Source: VRUG01 sp965372745
GTDB lineage: Bacteria > Planctomycetota > Phycisphaerae > Sedimentisphaerales > Anaerobacaceae
Assembly (NCBI GenBank): GCA_965372745.1
Contig: CBDVDM010000004.1
Span: forward strand, 8,076 to 72,075
Reading direction: 5' to 3'
Length of the DNA stretch: 64,000 bases
A program made the position numbers and the translations under genes. This document shows positions 55,335-63,212 of this stretch, piece by piece; the first letter of the stretch is position 1, and each line of letters begins with the position of its first letter. The notes under the pieces were generated by a model. It worked only from the letters and a program-made list of their open reading frames with translations, ran no database searches and was not told the origin of the DNA.

Positions 55335-56831
55335 TTATTCCTTTTCATTGACCCAGGAAGTGAACAACTGTTTTGCCTGTTCGGGATTATTCTGAAGAAC
55401 ACCAGCCATTTGTTTGCGTAACATCAAAGAATCAGTGACTCCGGCAGGCAAAAGACCTGCAGGTCCTGTAGAGCCGGGCAACTGTTCCGGTGCAGATTCG
55501 GTATCTGCCTTTTTCTTTGCGCCGCTGAACACCTTTAGTACAAGAAATGCGCAAACAGCCATGATTCCTAAAGAAGCCTGTTTGGCAATTGCTACAAGGT
55601 TAAGTCCTCCTCCATGCTCTTCGTCAAGCAGTGCCTGAGCGGGACGATAAAATCTTGCCTCTACAACTGTAAGCGAATCCAGTTTTTCAGTGTTAAGACC
55701 GAGTGCATTTTTGATGAGGCTTTCAACCTGTGAGATTTCCATAATTTTAGCAACCTGTCCGCTTTGAATAGCAGATTCATTTGCGTCAGCTGGCAGGAGG
55801 TCAACAACAGCAGCTACCGTTAGAGATTTTACTTTACCTGGTAAAACGACTTCTTTCTTTATGGTTTTTCCAACAACTAATTCTGTTGTAATGGTTTCGC
55901 CTTTTTTAGAGCTTGGTACTGCTGTCTTGCTTTCACCGGAGTTGGCACCGGTCTCAGATTCACTTTTGATTTCCTCTTTGGTCGTCACTCCCTTTGGGTC
56001 ATATATTTCAGTGATAACATCGGTACTTGTCATATCAATGACAGCACTTACTTTTACAGAGGCACGACCAGTTCCAAGGACAGCGGCGAGCATATCTTCG
56101 ACCTTATTTGACAGGTTCTGTTCTACTCTTTCCCGATAATCCTGAACGGTGTTTGCACCGCTGGTCAGGGTCGTATCGGAACTGCTTGAGAGCAGGCTGC
56201 CCTGGCTGTCTATTACGGTTACATTTTGGGCGTTTAGGCCTTCGACGCTTCCGGCAACAAGATGTGTGATTGCAGCTATGTTCAAGGCAGCGACTCTATA
56301 ACCGGCTCTTAGCCGAAGAACAACTGAGGCACTTTTTTCCGAACCCTGAGATGTGAATAGTGATTGCTTGGCAGTTACTATATGGATTCGTGCATGAGCA
56401 ATACCATCAATCATTTGTATACTTTTTGCAAGTTCTTCCTGCAGAGCGCGCTGCAGGTTGACATTTTGAACGAAGGGACTAACGCCTATTTTTTCATTAT
56501 CGAATAATCTGTAACCGCCCTGGTCACCGACAGGCAGCCCTTCTTTTGCCATATCGAGACGGAGTTGATAAACTTTTTCCTTGGGTACATAGATGCTTTT
56601 ACCGGCACTCCTAAGTTCGTAAGGAATGTTTTTTTCACTGATTTTGTCTGTAATTTTAGAAGCTTCTTCAGGTGCGAGGTCCTGATAAAGCAGCCTCATA
56701 TCCGGTTTTCGTGCCCAGTGTGCGAGCAGGCCGCCGCCAATAACGAAAGTCATAATAATTGCAATCAACAAGGCCCGCTGGACTAGGCTGACTTTTTGCC
56801 AAACTGCACTTATTTTCTGTAAGAAGTTCAT
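55335..56831 (-). CDS. fliF: FliF, MS-ring protein
   Basis: The protein has 498 residues. A membrane helix near the N-terminus (LLIAIIMTFVIGGGLLAHW) is followed by the secretin-like ring-building region (RLLYQDLAPEEASKITDKIS; NVNLQRALQEELAKSIQMID), a Ser/Thr/Gly/Lys-rich loop, a second membrane helix near 420-440 and a C-terminal FliG-binding tail. FliF is the base on which the rod, switch and export gate are built. Confidence 0.96.
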   Translation of the reverse strand: MNFLQKISAVWQKVSLVQRALLIAIIMTFVIGGGLLAHWARKPDMRLLYQDLAPEEASKITDKISEKNIPYELRSAGKSIYVPKEKVYQLRLDMAKEGLPVGDQGGYRLFDNEKIGVSPFVQNVNLQRALQEELAKSIQMIDGIAHARIHIVTAKQSLFTSQGSEKSASVVLRLRAGYRVAALNIAAITHLVAGSVEGLNAQNVTVIDSQGSLLSSSSDTTLTSGANTVQDYRERVEQNLSNKVEDMLAAVLGTGRASVKVSAVIDMTSTDVITEIYDPKGVTTKEEIKSESETGANSGESKTAVPSSKKGETITTELVVGKTIKKEVVLPGKVKSLTVAAVVDLLPADANESAIQSGQVAKIMEISQVESLIKNALGLNTEKLDSLTVVEARFYRPAQALLDEEHGGGLNLVAIAKQASLGIMAVCAFLVLKVFSGAKKKADTESAPEQLPGSTGPAGLLPAGVTDSLMLRKQMAGVLQNNPEQAKQLFTSWVNEKE

Positions 56832-56864
56832 TTAGCGATTCCGTTAATTATTTATTCAAACGAT

Positions 56865-57185
56865 TTACACCTGCATATTCATAGTTTGTTTATATGCTTC
56901 GATTAATTTATTTCTGACACCGACGAGTACCTTGAAACTTATATCAGCCTTTGCCATAGCAGAGACAACCGAAGTGATGTCCTCGCTTTTGCCCGTTAAT
57001 AAATCCTTTATTGACAGGTTCGCAGTTTGCTGAACGTCATCGACATTTGAAATGTATTTGCCGGCGGATTTAACGGCATCAGAGAAGTTTGTTTTTGGAC
57101 TGTCTGGGCTTGCGGTGTTATTTGTCTTGTTCAAGCCGAGATTGGCTGTGGATGACAGTGAGTTAATGTTATTTAAGTTTATCAT
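56865..57185 (-). CDS. fliE: FliE, MS-ring/rod junction protein
   Basis: The protein has 106 residues with the FliE C-terminal pattern (QQTANLSIKDLLTGKSEDIT, then FKVLVGVRNKLIEAYKQTMN). FliE joins the MS-ring to the rod and is an early export substrate. AAAGGA precedes the ATG. It follows flgC, the typical flgB-flgC-fliE order. Confidence 0.95.
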   Translation of the reverse strand: MINLNNINSLSSTANLGLNKTNNTASPDSPKTNFSDAVKSAGKYISNVDDVQQTANLSIKDLLTGKSEDITSVVSAMAKADISFKVLVGVRNKLIEAYKQTMNMQV

Positions 57186-57200
57186 TTTTTTATCCTTTAC

Positions 57201-57599
57201 TTAGCGGAGTAATTCGAGAACTGATTCCACCATTCTCTGGTAACGTTTTAAAACAGCGGTATTGGCTTGGTATGCCCGCGTTGCCATAGTTAAATTCATC
57301 ATTTCAATTGGAAGGCTGACGTTCGGCATTTCAACATATCCATCCTCATCTGCGTTGGGGTGACCAGGTTTTAGCACCCTGATAAAGTCACTCATATCGG
57401 GAGCAGCTTCTTCGAGTTCGACACCGCCGATACCGTCACTTTTGAAAACAGCTTCGACTCTTCGATAAGGCTGGCCCATGCCTGCATCTGTTGTATGGGC
57501 GTTTGCAACGTTTGATGAAATGAGTTTTATATTTTCATCCTGTGCGCGTATACCGGAAATAGCAATGTCTATAGGGCCAAAAGTTCCGCTAATCTGCAT
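57201..57599 (-). CDS. flgC: FlgC, proximal rod protein
   Basis: The protein has 132 residues. The rod N-terminal motif is ISGIRAQDENIKLISSNVAN, and the family C-terminal half is GYVEMPNVSLPIEMMNLTMA, then TRAYQANTAVLKRYQRM. AAAGGAAC precedes the ATG. It lies between flgB and fliE. Confidence 0.95.
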   Translation of the reverse strand: MQISGTFGPIDIAISGIRAQDENIKLISSNVANAHTTDAGMGQPYRRVEAVFKSDGIGGVELEEAAPDMSDFIRVLKPGHPNADEDGYVEMPNVSLPIEMMNLTMATRAYQANTAVLKRYQRMVESVLELLR

Positions 57600-57620
57600 T
57601 TGAATCGGTTCCTTTCAAAA

Positions 57621-57980
57621 TCATTTAATGGTTATAGCTAATTCCATCTGTTTGTATTTTTTCCCAAGCAGGCGGAGGAAAGCCTTGTGACGTAAGCTGT
57701 TTTTCACCATCTCGCCTACTTCTACTTCCAGGTTGACGTCATTGCCGTTTGACTTTACCGGTGTTTGTTTTGGCTGATAGAATTGGGCATCGACGTCATC
57801 GAAATCGACAGCTCCTGAAGAGTCCATAGCCTTGGCGAGCAATTCTTTAAATTCTACATCGAATCTGCGGTATCCCGATGTCTGCAAATTTGCAATGTTG
57901 CTGGCTATGGCTTTTTGCCTTAGTGTTTCAGCCTTTATGCCGGCATCGATAAAAGCAATTATGTTTGCTGTCTTTGACAT
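57621..57980 (-). CDS. flgB: FlgB, proximal rod protein
   Basis: The protein has 119 residues with the FlgB motif LRQKAIASNIANLQTSGYRR and the family's FDVEFKELLAKA. The C-terminus (MVKNSLRHKAFLRLLGKKYK) is typical. As first gene after the sigma-54 site at 58032-58046, it leads the long rod/MS-ring/ATPase/stator operon. Confidence 0.94.
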   Translation of the reverse strand: MSKTANIIAFIDAGIKAETLRQKAIASNIANLQTSGYRRFDVEFKELLAKAMDSSGAVDFDDVDAQFYQPKQTPVKSNGNDVNLEVEVGEMVKNSLRHKAFLRLLGKKYKQMELAITIK

Positions 57981-57999
57981 TTATTTTCCCTAAAAACCC

Positions 58000-58020
58000 G
58001 GCGCACAAATCCTGTGCACC
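58000..58020 (-). promoter_or_regulatory. Hairpin at the predicted 5' end of the flgB transcript
   Basis: On the minus strand GGTGCACA pairs with TGTGCGCC (one GU) around the loop GGATT. The first G lies exactly at the start predicted from the -24/-12 site (58020). A 5'-terminal stem like this can protect an mRNA from decay, which would suit a very long operon; this is inference. Confidence 0.45.
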
Positions 58021-58031
58021 TGAGGTTGTAT

Positions 58032-58046
58032 GCAATAATCATGCCA
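58032..58046 (-). promoter_or_regulatory. Sigma-54 promoter of the flgBC-fliEFGHIJ-mot operon
   Basis: On the minus strand TGGCATGATTATTGC is a near-perfect -24/-12 element. The predicted start is at 58020, 40 bases before the flgB ATG. Eleven or twelve genes follow with short gaps or overlaps. Confidence 0.88.
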
Positions 58047-58209
58047 AGTGATACAAACAGACCATTTTCAATGTAGTAATCTGCAATCCTGGGCGAAAAA
58101 TGGTGTTTTAGTAAGATAACCGCATTTTTGGATTGAAACAGGGCGTTAGGTTTCTATACAACAGCTGTTTATTTTTACATCTATTTTTGAGCGAGAGGGG
58201 ATTTATGAA

Positions 58210-58234
58210 CCGGCAGGAAAGAATTTCCTGTCGG
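58210..58234. repeat. Inverted repeat in the flgB-fliK intergenic region
   Basis: CCGGCAGGAAA (58210-58220), loop GAA and TTTCCTGTCGG (58224-58234) form an 11-bp stem with one GU pair. It lies 164 bp upstream of the flgB promoter and 126 bp upstream of the fliK promoter, a suitable place for a shared enhancer site. Confidence 0.5.
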
Positions 58235-58359
58235 GTGGAACATTTTGCCGGAGAAGAACAGGCAATACAAACCATCTAAAAACCGCAATCTTTTTCGGCT
58301 TTTCGTAACTGCTGTTTGCGCAAAGAGATATGATGAAAAGGCGGCTTGTCTTGTAATGT

Positions 58360-58374
58360 TGGCATAACAGTTGC
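58360..58374 (+). promoter_or_regulatory. Sigma-54 promoter upstream of fliK
   Basis: TGGCATAACAGTTGC matches the -24/-12 pattern with right spacing. The predicted start is near 58386. This lies after the ATG at 58379, so translation would have to begin at 58391 or later. Confidence 0.65.
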
Positions 58375-58390
58375 TCAAATGTCTGCTACG

Positions 58391-60175
58391 ATGGAAAATA
58401 GTTCGTCGACAATTTTGTTCGTGGATAATACCGACACCGGGCAGCGTATGCCTGTAACTTCAGTGAGGGCGAATGCCGGCCGGTCTTCTACAAAGTCAGT
58501 TGACAACTCTTATCGAAGTAATGAGGAAACTGGCGAGTTTGCAAACAGTCAAAACGCAGCGGTAAATGAATCATCACAGGACTTCAGCAATACCCTCGAG
58601 CAAAAGATATCCGAGCAGAAGGCTCAGGGCAATCAAAACCAGGCTCAGCCGGATAGCCAAAATGAAGTTTCTGATGGGGTTGATAAGCCGCAAGATACAG
58701 CCGAACAATTGCAGCAGGGGGTTTCTGAACCGGTTGGGCAAAGTAAAAGTGTTGCCGTGACAGGAGGGGAATTAAAGGCTGGGGATGGACTTGTACAGTT
58801 ACTTGCTGAGCCGAATGCGGAAAAAAGTGCTGCTGTTATTGTTTTGGATGTTAAGGCAGCCGAAATCAAAACGCCTAAGGTGGTGGGGTCAGAGAAAGGC
58901 CTGCTTGAGATTAAAACTGTTTTACCGGGTGATTTGAAGGAACAACCTGGGCTTAAAAATACCTTGCCGCAGGATACTACTGTACAAAATGAAGTAAAAA
59001 CAGTTTTGGCTGATATAGCTGATGTATCCAGCCAGCCGGCAAAACTCGAAACTCCATTAACGCAGGGTACAGACGCCGGCAAATCCCAGGTATTGAACAA
59101 AACAGTTGTTTCTAAAAACAGCCTTACAGGTGCTGAAAATGCAGAAAAACCAACATCTGAAGCTGCCGGTAACGCCAGCGGCAAGACAGCAGCCGGTGAA
59201 AAAGTGCCGGTTGCCGACGTGCTCTCTGTTGCTGAAAAACAAGTGGAACAAAAGACGAGTGTATTAGATAGCACCATTTCTATTGCTCCGGCTAAAAACA
59301 CTACAGCAGAACAGCCTGTCAATTCCTCACAGACTTTATCTGCCGAGTCTGGTGGTTCAGTATTTAAAAGTGTCGAATCAGGCAAGGGCAAAGCAGATAC
59401 GCAACCACAGGAAAACGAACAATTGTTCCATGAATCATCCGGCAAGGATAATAAAGGGCCGGAAGGCAGTTTTGCCGGTGAGGTTATCAACAAGGGCTTA
59501 AAATTGGAAGAGGTGCAGGCAGCGACAACAAACCCAGGCACAGCTAAAAGTAATACTGGTGTGAATTCGAGTAATGGCTCTGAATCGAATTCCAGTGAGT
59601 TTGCCCAAATAATTTCCGGTGATGACAACCAGACATCCGCTACTGCTCAGAGTACGAAGTCAAATAGTAATATTTTGCCTGAGGATTTTTCGACGAACAT
59701 TAAAGAGCAGATACAGCAGTCAATAAGCAGTACAATAAAGAAGGGTGATAACCAGGTGACCATCCGCCTCAACCCGCCTGAACTCGGAAGAGTTTCAATA
59801 AAATTCCAGGAGCGTGACGGACAACTTACAGGCTTACTGGAAGTTGACAGGGTAAAGACCCGATATGAAATTGAGCATTCCCTTCCCGAAATAATCCGAA
59901 ACCTTACAAACTCGGGAGTTCAAATAAGGCGGGTTGAGGTTGTATTAACAGAGCAGTCAAACCAGCAACCGTTTAAAGAGCCGTCATCAATGACCTCTGG
60001 CCAGAACGGCCAGACGGAGACCGGCCATCAAGGTTCAGCGAACACAGGCAATGGAAGTAACCAGAAGGACGACTGGGATGGAAATTATGACTGGCTTCGA
60101 AACGGTGAGCCGTACAGCGGATTTGATGAGGCAAGATGGCAGGTTAGTGAAGATTCCATCAATATGTTGGTGTAA
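58391..60175 (+). CDS. fliK: FliK, hook-length control protein
   Basis: The start is chosen at the ATG 58391 (MENSSSTI), because the promoter at 58360-58374 would begin transcription after the ATG at 58379. Neither has a ribosome site. The product has 594 residues. Most of it (1-430) is a low-complexity Gln/Ser/Lys/Pro-rich ruler region without Trp. The conserved C-terminal hook-length domain lies at about 456-530 (VTIRLNPPELGRVSIKFQER, then LLEVDRVKTRYEIEHSLPEI). FliK measures the hook and triggers the FlhB switch. It converges on the next gene with 39 bases between stops. Confidence 0.9.
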   Translation: MENSSSTILFVDNTDTGQRMPVTSVRANAGRSSTKSVDNSYRSNEETGEFANSQNAAVNESSQDFSNTLEQKISEQKAQGNQNQAQPDSQNEVSDGVDKPQDTAEQLQQGVSEPVGQSKSVAVTGGELKAGDGLVQLLAEPNAEKSAAVIVLDVKAAEIKTPKVVGSEKGLLEIKTVLPGDLKEQPGLKNTLPQDTTVQNEVKTVLADIADVSSQPAKLETPLTQGTDAGKSQVLNKTVVSKNSLTGAENAEKPTSEAAGNASGKTAAGEKVPVADVLSVAEKQVEQKTSVLDSTISIAPAKNTTAEQPVNSSQTLSAESGGSVFKSVESGKGKADTQPQENEQLFHESSGKDNKGPEGSFAGEVINKGLKLEEVQAATTNPGTAKSNTGVNSSNGSESNSSEFAQIISGDDNQTSATAQSTKSNSNILPEDFSTNIKEQIQQSISSTIKKGDNQVTIRLNPPELGRVSIKFQERDGQLTGLLEVDRVKTRYEIEHSLPEIIRNLTNSGVQIRRVEVVLTEQSNQQPFKEPSSMTSGQNGQTETGHQGSANTGNGSNQKDDWDGNYDWLRNGEPYSGFDEARWQVSEDSINMLV

Positions 60176-60214
60176 GGTTTATCATATATAAAAGGCTGGC
60201 AAGTAGTAAGACAC

Positions 60215-61225
60215 TCAAAGGTTAACCGTTCTGCTTTGAGCTTTCAGGCGGGCGGTTTCTATTGAGTTTAAAAAGCCTTGCTTGAATTTACTTATCGGAA
60301 AACGCTCACCAATACTCTTTCGAGCTTGCTGTCCCATTTTAGCAGCAAGAGCTTTATCATTTAGAAGTATCTTTGCGTATTTATTCAATTCATCAGGGTC
60401 ATCACTTAAAAAACCGCTAACACCATGTTCGACGGGAGAGGTAGGGTGACAATTTCCCAGGACAGGCATACCGGCAGCCATTGCCTCCATAACAGCCATA
60501 TTGAATCCGTCTTCGAGTTTCGGGTCAGCGGTATGGATAAAAAACCGGTAAGACTGCAGTATACTTTTTAGATGGTTCCAACTGTCTGCGGCAATGGAAT
60601 CCGCTATCGTTGGATTGTGTCCGACAAGTTTTACTGGAATATCTTCAAAGGCTTTATTATGAAGGTCCCACAAAAGGATTTTTTTCCTGTTCTCGATGAA
60701 ATTACAGATTCTAAGTCCGCAGGGTATCTCGCCTGAGTAGGCTAAGAAGTCATTTACATCGACACCACAATTGACAACGTCTTCAGTAATCCGCCATGAT
60801 ATTGCTTTTAATTTGGTTCCGGCAACGGCGTGTCCGCCAGTCAAGGCCAGGTACTCTTGTAGTGTTTTTCTCATTTTTTCCGGTTCGACAGTGTCAGTTT
60901 CTTCTAAAAGACGTCCTTCGAGGGTGGAATGCAAAACAATAAGGCGTGGCTCATGGCGGTGTTTGATATCGAGTAAATCCGTCATATTATGAGTTATTAT
61001 ACAGTAGTAATTTGTTTTGGAATTTTGAGCCTGTTCTAAAGTAAGCAAACTCGAATCAGGCGGAACAGGCCGCATCTTTTCATCCCAGGTTTTTTGGTAT
61101 CGTCCCTTCAGCCCAATGATTATATCGAGCTTATATCCAAGTGAGACGAGCTGATAGACCCACGGTTCGTGGCAGTTGAATACGAGCAGCACCTTGTTGT
61201 CGGATTGTTGTGTTTTTTCAGCCAT
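60215..61225 (-). CDS. GT4-type glycosyltransferase in the flagellin locus
   Basis: The protein has 336 residues. The N-terminal half has a Rossmann-like opening (VLLVFNCHEPWVYQLVSLGY). The C-terminal half is GT-B/GT4: LEDGFNMAVMEAMAAGMPVL, then GVSGFLSDDPDELNKYAKIL and the closing QQARKSIGERFPISKFKQGF. No membrane helix is seen. It lies between fliK and fliC, read divergently from fliC. A direct role in flagellin glycosylation is likely by place, not proven. No ribosome site or -24/-12 promoter was recognised. Confidence 0.82.
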   Translation of the reverse strand: MAEKTQQSDNKVLLVFNCHEPWVYQLVSLGYKLDIIIGLKGRYQKTWDEKMRPVPPDSSLLTLEQAQNSKTNYYCIITHNMTDLLDIKHRHEPRLIVLHSTLEGRLLEETDTVEPEKMRKTLQEYLALTGGHAVAGTKLKAISWRITEDVVNCGVDVNDFLAYSGEIPCGLRICNFIENRKKILLWDLHNKAFEDIPVKLVGHNPTIADSIAADSWNHLKSILQSYRFFIHTADPKLEDGFNMAVMEAMAAGMPVLGNCHPTSPVEHGVSGFLSDDPDELNKYAKILLNDKALAAKMGQQARKSIGERFPISKFKQGFLNSIETARLKAQSRTVNL

Positions 61226-61627
61226 ATTTTTCGAAGTATAATAGCCGGAGTTGATGTGAGCAACTACTTTGTATAGTGTTATGGGTTCGTATGTAAAACT
61301 ACCGTTACCAAATTGCTGAAGTATGTACGTCCGTTTTAAATAATAATAGGGTCATATACGCTATATTTTTTTATTTTTTTGCATTATTTTGACACCATCC
61401 TGAATCAAAAACTGTGTTATCAGTATCAACAGTTAAGATTTTACAGGTCGGGTGGATTTTACATTATTGTAGTTTAATAAAACACTTAAGTCGTTTTAGA
61501 TGGCGTCGATAATTGGCAATGGAAGCATTTTTCCGAGAAATGCTCTTTGCGTATTTAAATATTATGTTGATAAACAAGGCTTGACAGGGCCGAAAAATCG
61601 TTTGGAACTTTTTAAGGAGTTAAAAAC
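61226..61627. other. Control region upstream of flagellin
   Basis: No gene is seen in these 402 bases. The region is AT-rich. It holds an inverted repeat AGCATTT/AAATGCT (61524-61530 and 61538-61544) and the candidate sigma-28 promoter. The 5' part also serves the divergent glycosyltransferase, but I see no clear promoter for that side. Confidence 0.5.
61571..61596 (+). promoter_or_regulatory. Candidate sigma-28 (FliA) promoter of fliC
   Basis: TAAA at 61571-61574 and GCCGAAAA at 61589-61596 are separated by 14 bases, against 15 in the enterobacterial consensus (TAAA-N15-GCCGATAA). The start would lie near 61603, 25 bases before the ATG. Flagellin genes are usually sigma-28 targets, and no -24/-12 site is found here. 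Confidence 0.55.
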
Positions 61628-62446
61628 ATGTTAGCAATTAAAAGTAACCTTATGGCGGCAAACGCTGCACGACACTTGGGTAAAAGCTATGACAGCTTGG
61701 CCCAGTCAATCGAGAGGCTATCGTCCGGCCTGCGTATTAACAGTGCTAAGGACGACGCAGCAGGCTTGGCTGTACGTGAATTGATGCGTGCAGACATAGC
61801 TGTGCTGCAGCAGGGTTCCCGTAACGCTCAGGACGGCATCAGCTTACTGCAAACGATGGAAGGTGCGTTGGCGACAATCGACGACATCCTCGTTCGTATG
61901 CAGCAGTTGGCTGAGCAAGCGGCAACGGGTTCGTATTCGAGTTCGCAGCGTGGAATTATGCACAACGAGTTCGCTGAAATGCGTGAAGAAATCGATCGTA
62001 TTGCATCAGCGACCAAGTTTAACGACATTTCAATGCTTGATGATACCGATACGGTATCAATTCACTTTGGTGAATTGACTTCAGATAAGATCGATATCGC
62101 TGGTAGTATTATGACTAGTGCAACAACTGGTCTTAGCCTGACAGGTCTGTCGATTGCCGGAACAAGCTGTGCCAAGACAGCTTTGACCAGCCTTGAAACC
62201 GCTATCGACACCAAGGACTCAGCCCGTGCGAAGTTCGGTTATAAGATGAACCGGCTGGAAGCAACTACGGATGTGCTTAACATTCAGGCAGAAAACCTGA
62301 TGGCAGCAGAATCTCGTATATCAGACGTCGATGTTGCAACAGAGATGGCAAATATGACACGAACACAAGTGTTAGCACAAGCTGGTATTTCTATGTTAGC
62401 CCAGGCTAACGCAATGCCTCAGATGGCATTGTCACTGCTCAGGTAA
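61628..62446 (+). CDS. fliC: FliC, flagellin (short)
   Basis: The protein has 272 residues, near the minimum for flagellin. The N-terminal domain is standard (SIERLSSGLRINSAKDDAAG; NAQDGISLLQTMEGALATID), as is the C-terminal domain (SRISDVDVATEMANMTRTQV, then LAQANAMPQMALSLLR). The variable centre is only about 50 residues and is rich in Ser, Thr and Gly (IMTSATTGLSLTGLSIAGTS), with one Cys. These would be the exposed sites for O-linked sugars. A perfect ribosome site (AAGGAG) precedes the ATG. Confidence 0.97.
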   Translation: MLAIKSNLMAANAARHLGKSYDSLAQSIERLSSGLRINSAKDDAAGLAVRELMRADIAVLQQGSRNAQDGISLLQTMEGALATIDDILVRMQQLAEQAATGSYSSSQRGIMHNEFAEMREEIDRIASATKFNDISMLDDTDTVSIHFGELTSDKIDIAGSIMTSATTGLSLTGLSIAGTSCAKTALTSLETAIDTKDSARAKFGYKMNRLEATTDVLNIQAENLMAAESRISDVDVATEMANMTRTQVLAQAGISMLAQANAMPQMALSLLR

Positions 62447-62477
62447 GTAATTATTATCTGAGATTGTAGCAATTTTC

Positions 62478-62514
62478 GGGGAGATGGCAGTTACATGATA
62501 GCAGTCATCTCCCC
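62478..62514 (+). terminator. Strong hairpin after fliC
   Basis: GGGGAGATG (62478-62486) pairs with CATCTCCCC (62506-62514), a 9-bp perfect stem with a 19-base loop. It lacks a following T-run, so it may stabilise the fliC mRNA or end transcription only partly. Confidence 0.5.
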
Positions 62515-62621
62515 ATAAACTAAAGTTCCGGTTAACCGATTAAGACCTGAGAAGTTTTCTAATAAATTAACAAGTCAAAAACCAGGGCAATAAGTACCTG
62601 TTATACAAAGGGAGTTGAATT

Positions 62622-62981
62622 ATGAATGGAGTCTCAGCATACCAGGAAACATCAGTTGGCACGCAAAGCAAAGGCCGGCTTATAGTTATGCTTTACGATG
62701 GTGCGATTAAATTCTTGAGGCTGGCAATCAGGGAGATAGAAGCGGGCAACCTTATGGGAAAAGGGCAATATATTGGTAAGGCCCAGGATATAATTAATGA
62801 ACTCAGTTCAGTTTTGGACATGGAAGCAGGGGGTGAAATAGCAGCTAACCTTCGTAAGCTTTACATGTTTATGAGTCGCCATCTCTCTCAAGCTAATGTT
62901 CAGTGCGATGCACAAAAAATTCGAGAGATAATTACCCTGCTGGAAGAGCTGAATCAGGGCTGGAGAGCAATCGCAGATTAA
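62622..62981 (+). CDS. fliS: FliS, flagellin export chaperone
   Basis: The protein has 119 residues with the FliS opening (YQETSVGTQSKGRLIVMLYD, then GAIKFLRLA) and the helical end (LLEELNQGWRAIAD). FliS keeps flagellin unfolded in the cytosol before export. GGGAG precedes the ATG. It follows fliC and is ended by the terminator at 63012. Confidence 0.95.
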   Translation: MNGVSAYQETSVGTQSKGRLIVMLYDGAIKFLRLAIREIEAGNLMGKGQYIGKAQDIINELSSVLDMEAGGEIAANLRKLYMFMSRHLSQANVQCDAQKIREIITLLEELNQGWRAIAD

Positions 62982-63011
62982 AAACCGATACATTTCAAAA
63001 ATGATTATGAT

Positions 63012-63048
63012 AAAATGACGGACTTATTGTGAGTCCGTCATTTTTTTT
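63012..63048 (+). terminator. Rho-independent terminator after fliS
   Basis: AAAATGACGGACT (63012-63024) pairs with AGTCCGTCATTTT (63032-63044) around a seven-base loop, and eight T follow from 63041. This is a standard intrinsic terminator. It closes the fliC-fliS unit. Confidence 0.93.
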
Positions 63049-63212
63049 GCTCACTTTGAGCTGATTATTGTTCCTGTAAAAATCTGTTTTTCAAAATAGA
63101 CTTATGCCGATGTTATACAATAAGAAAATGAGCTATGAAATTTGGCTTAAAATATTGTCTGCGAACCTGTTTTTTTGATAATATATAGCAGTTTTTCAAT
63201 TATTAATAAGTT

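Larger units (their letters stand above)
57981..58390. other. Divergent control region between flgB and fliK
   Basis: No gene is seen. The region holds a sigma-54 promoter for each side, a 5'-terminal hairpin of the flgB transcript (58000-58020) and a large inverted repeat at 58210-58234 midway. The repeat is an 11-bp stem (CCGGCAGGAAA with TTTCCTGTCGG, one GU) and a three-base loop. It could be a shared activator site or a terminator-like structure. Confidence 0.55.

Noticed and set aside
58645..59628. Open frame of 327 codons on the minus strand inside fliK
   Set aside because: It is opposite the low-complexity ruler region of fliK and encodes a Ser/Thr/Cys/Pro-rich product with no recognisable domain; a shadow frame.
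61226..61627. Sigma-54 promoter for fliC
   Set aside because: TTGGCAATGGAAGCA near 61514 has GG and GC only ten bases apart instead of twelve; the sigma-28-like site fits better.
62478..62514. Intrinsic terminator after fliC with full confidence
   Set aside because: The stem is strong but no T-run follows and fliS is nearby on the same strand, so read-through is likely; kept only as a moderate call.
63100..63212. Sigma-54 or sigma-28 promoter for the SPINDLY-type gene
   Set aside because: TTGGCTTAAAATATTG looks similar at first, but the -12 GC is absent and the spacing is wrong; no sigma-28 pair with proper spacing was found.
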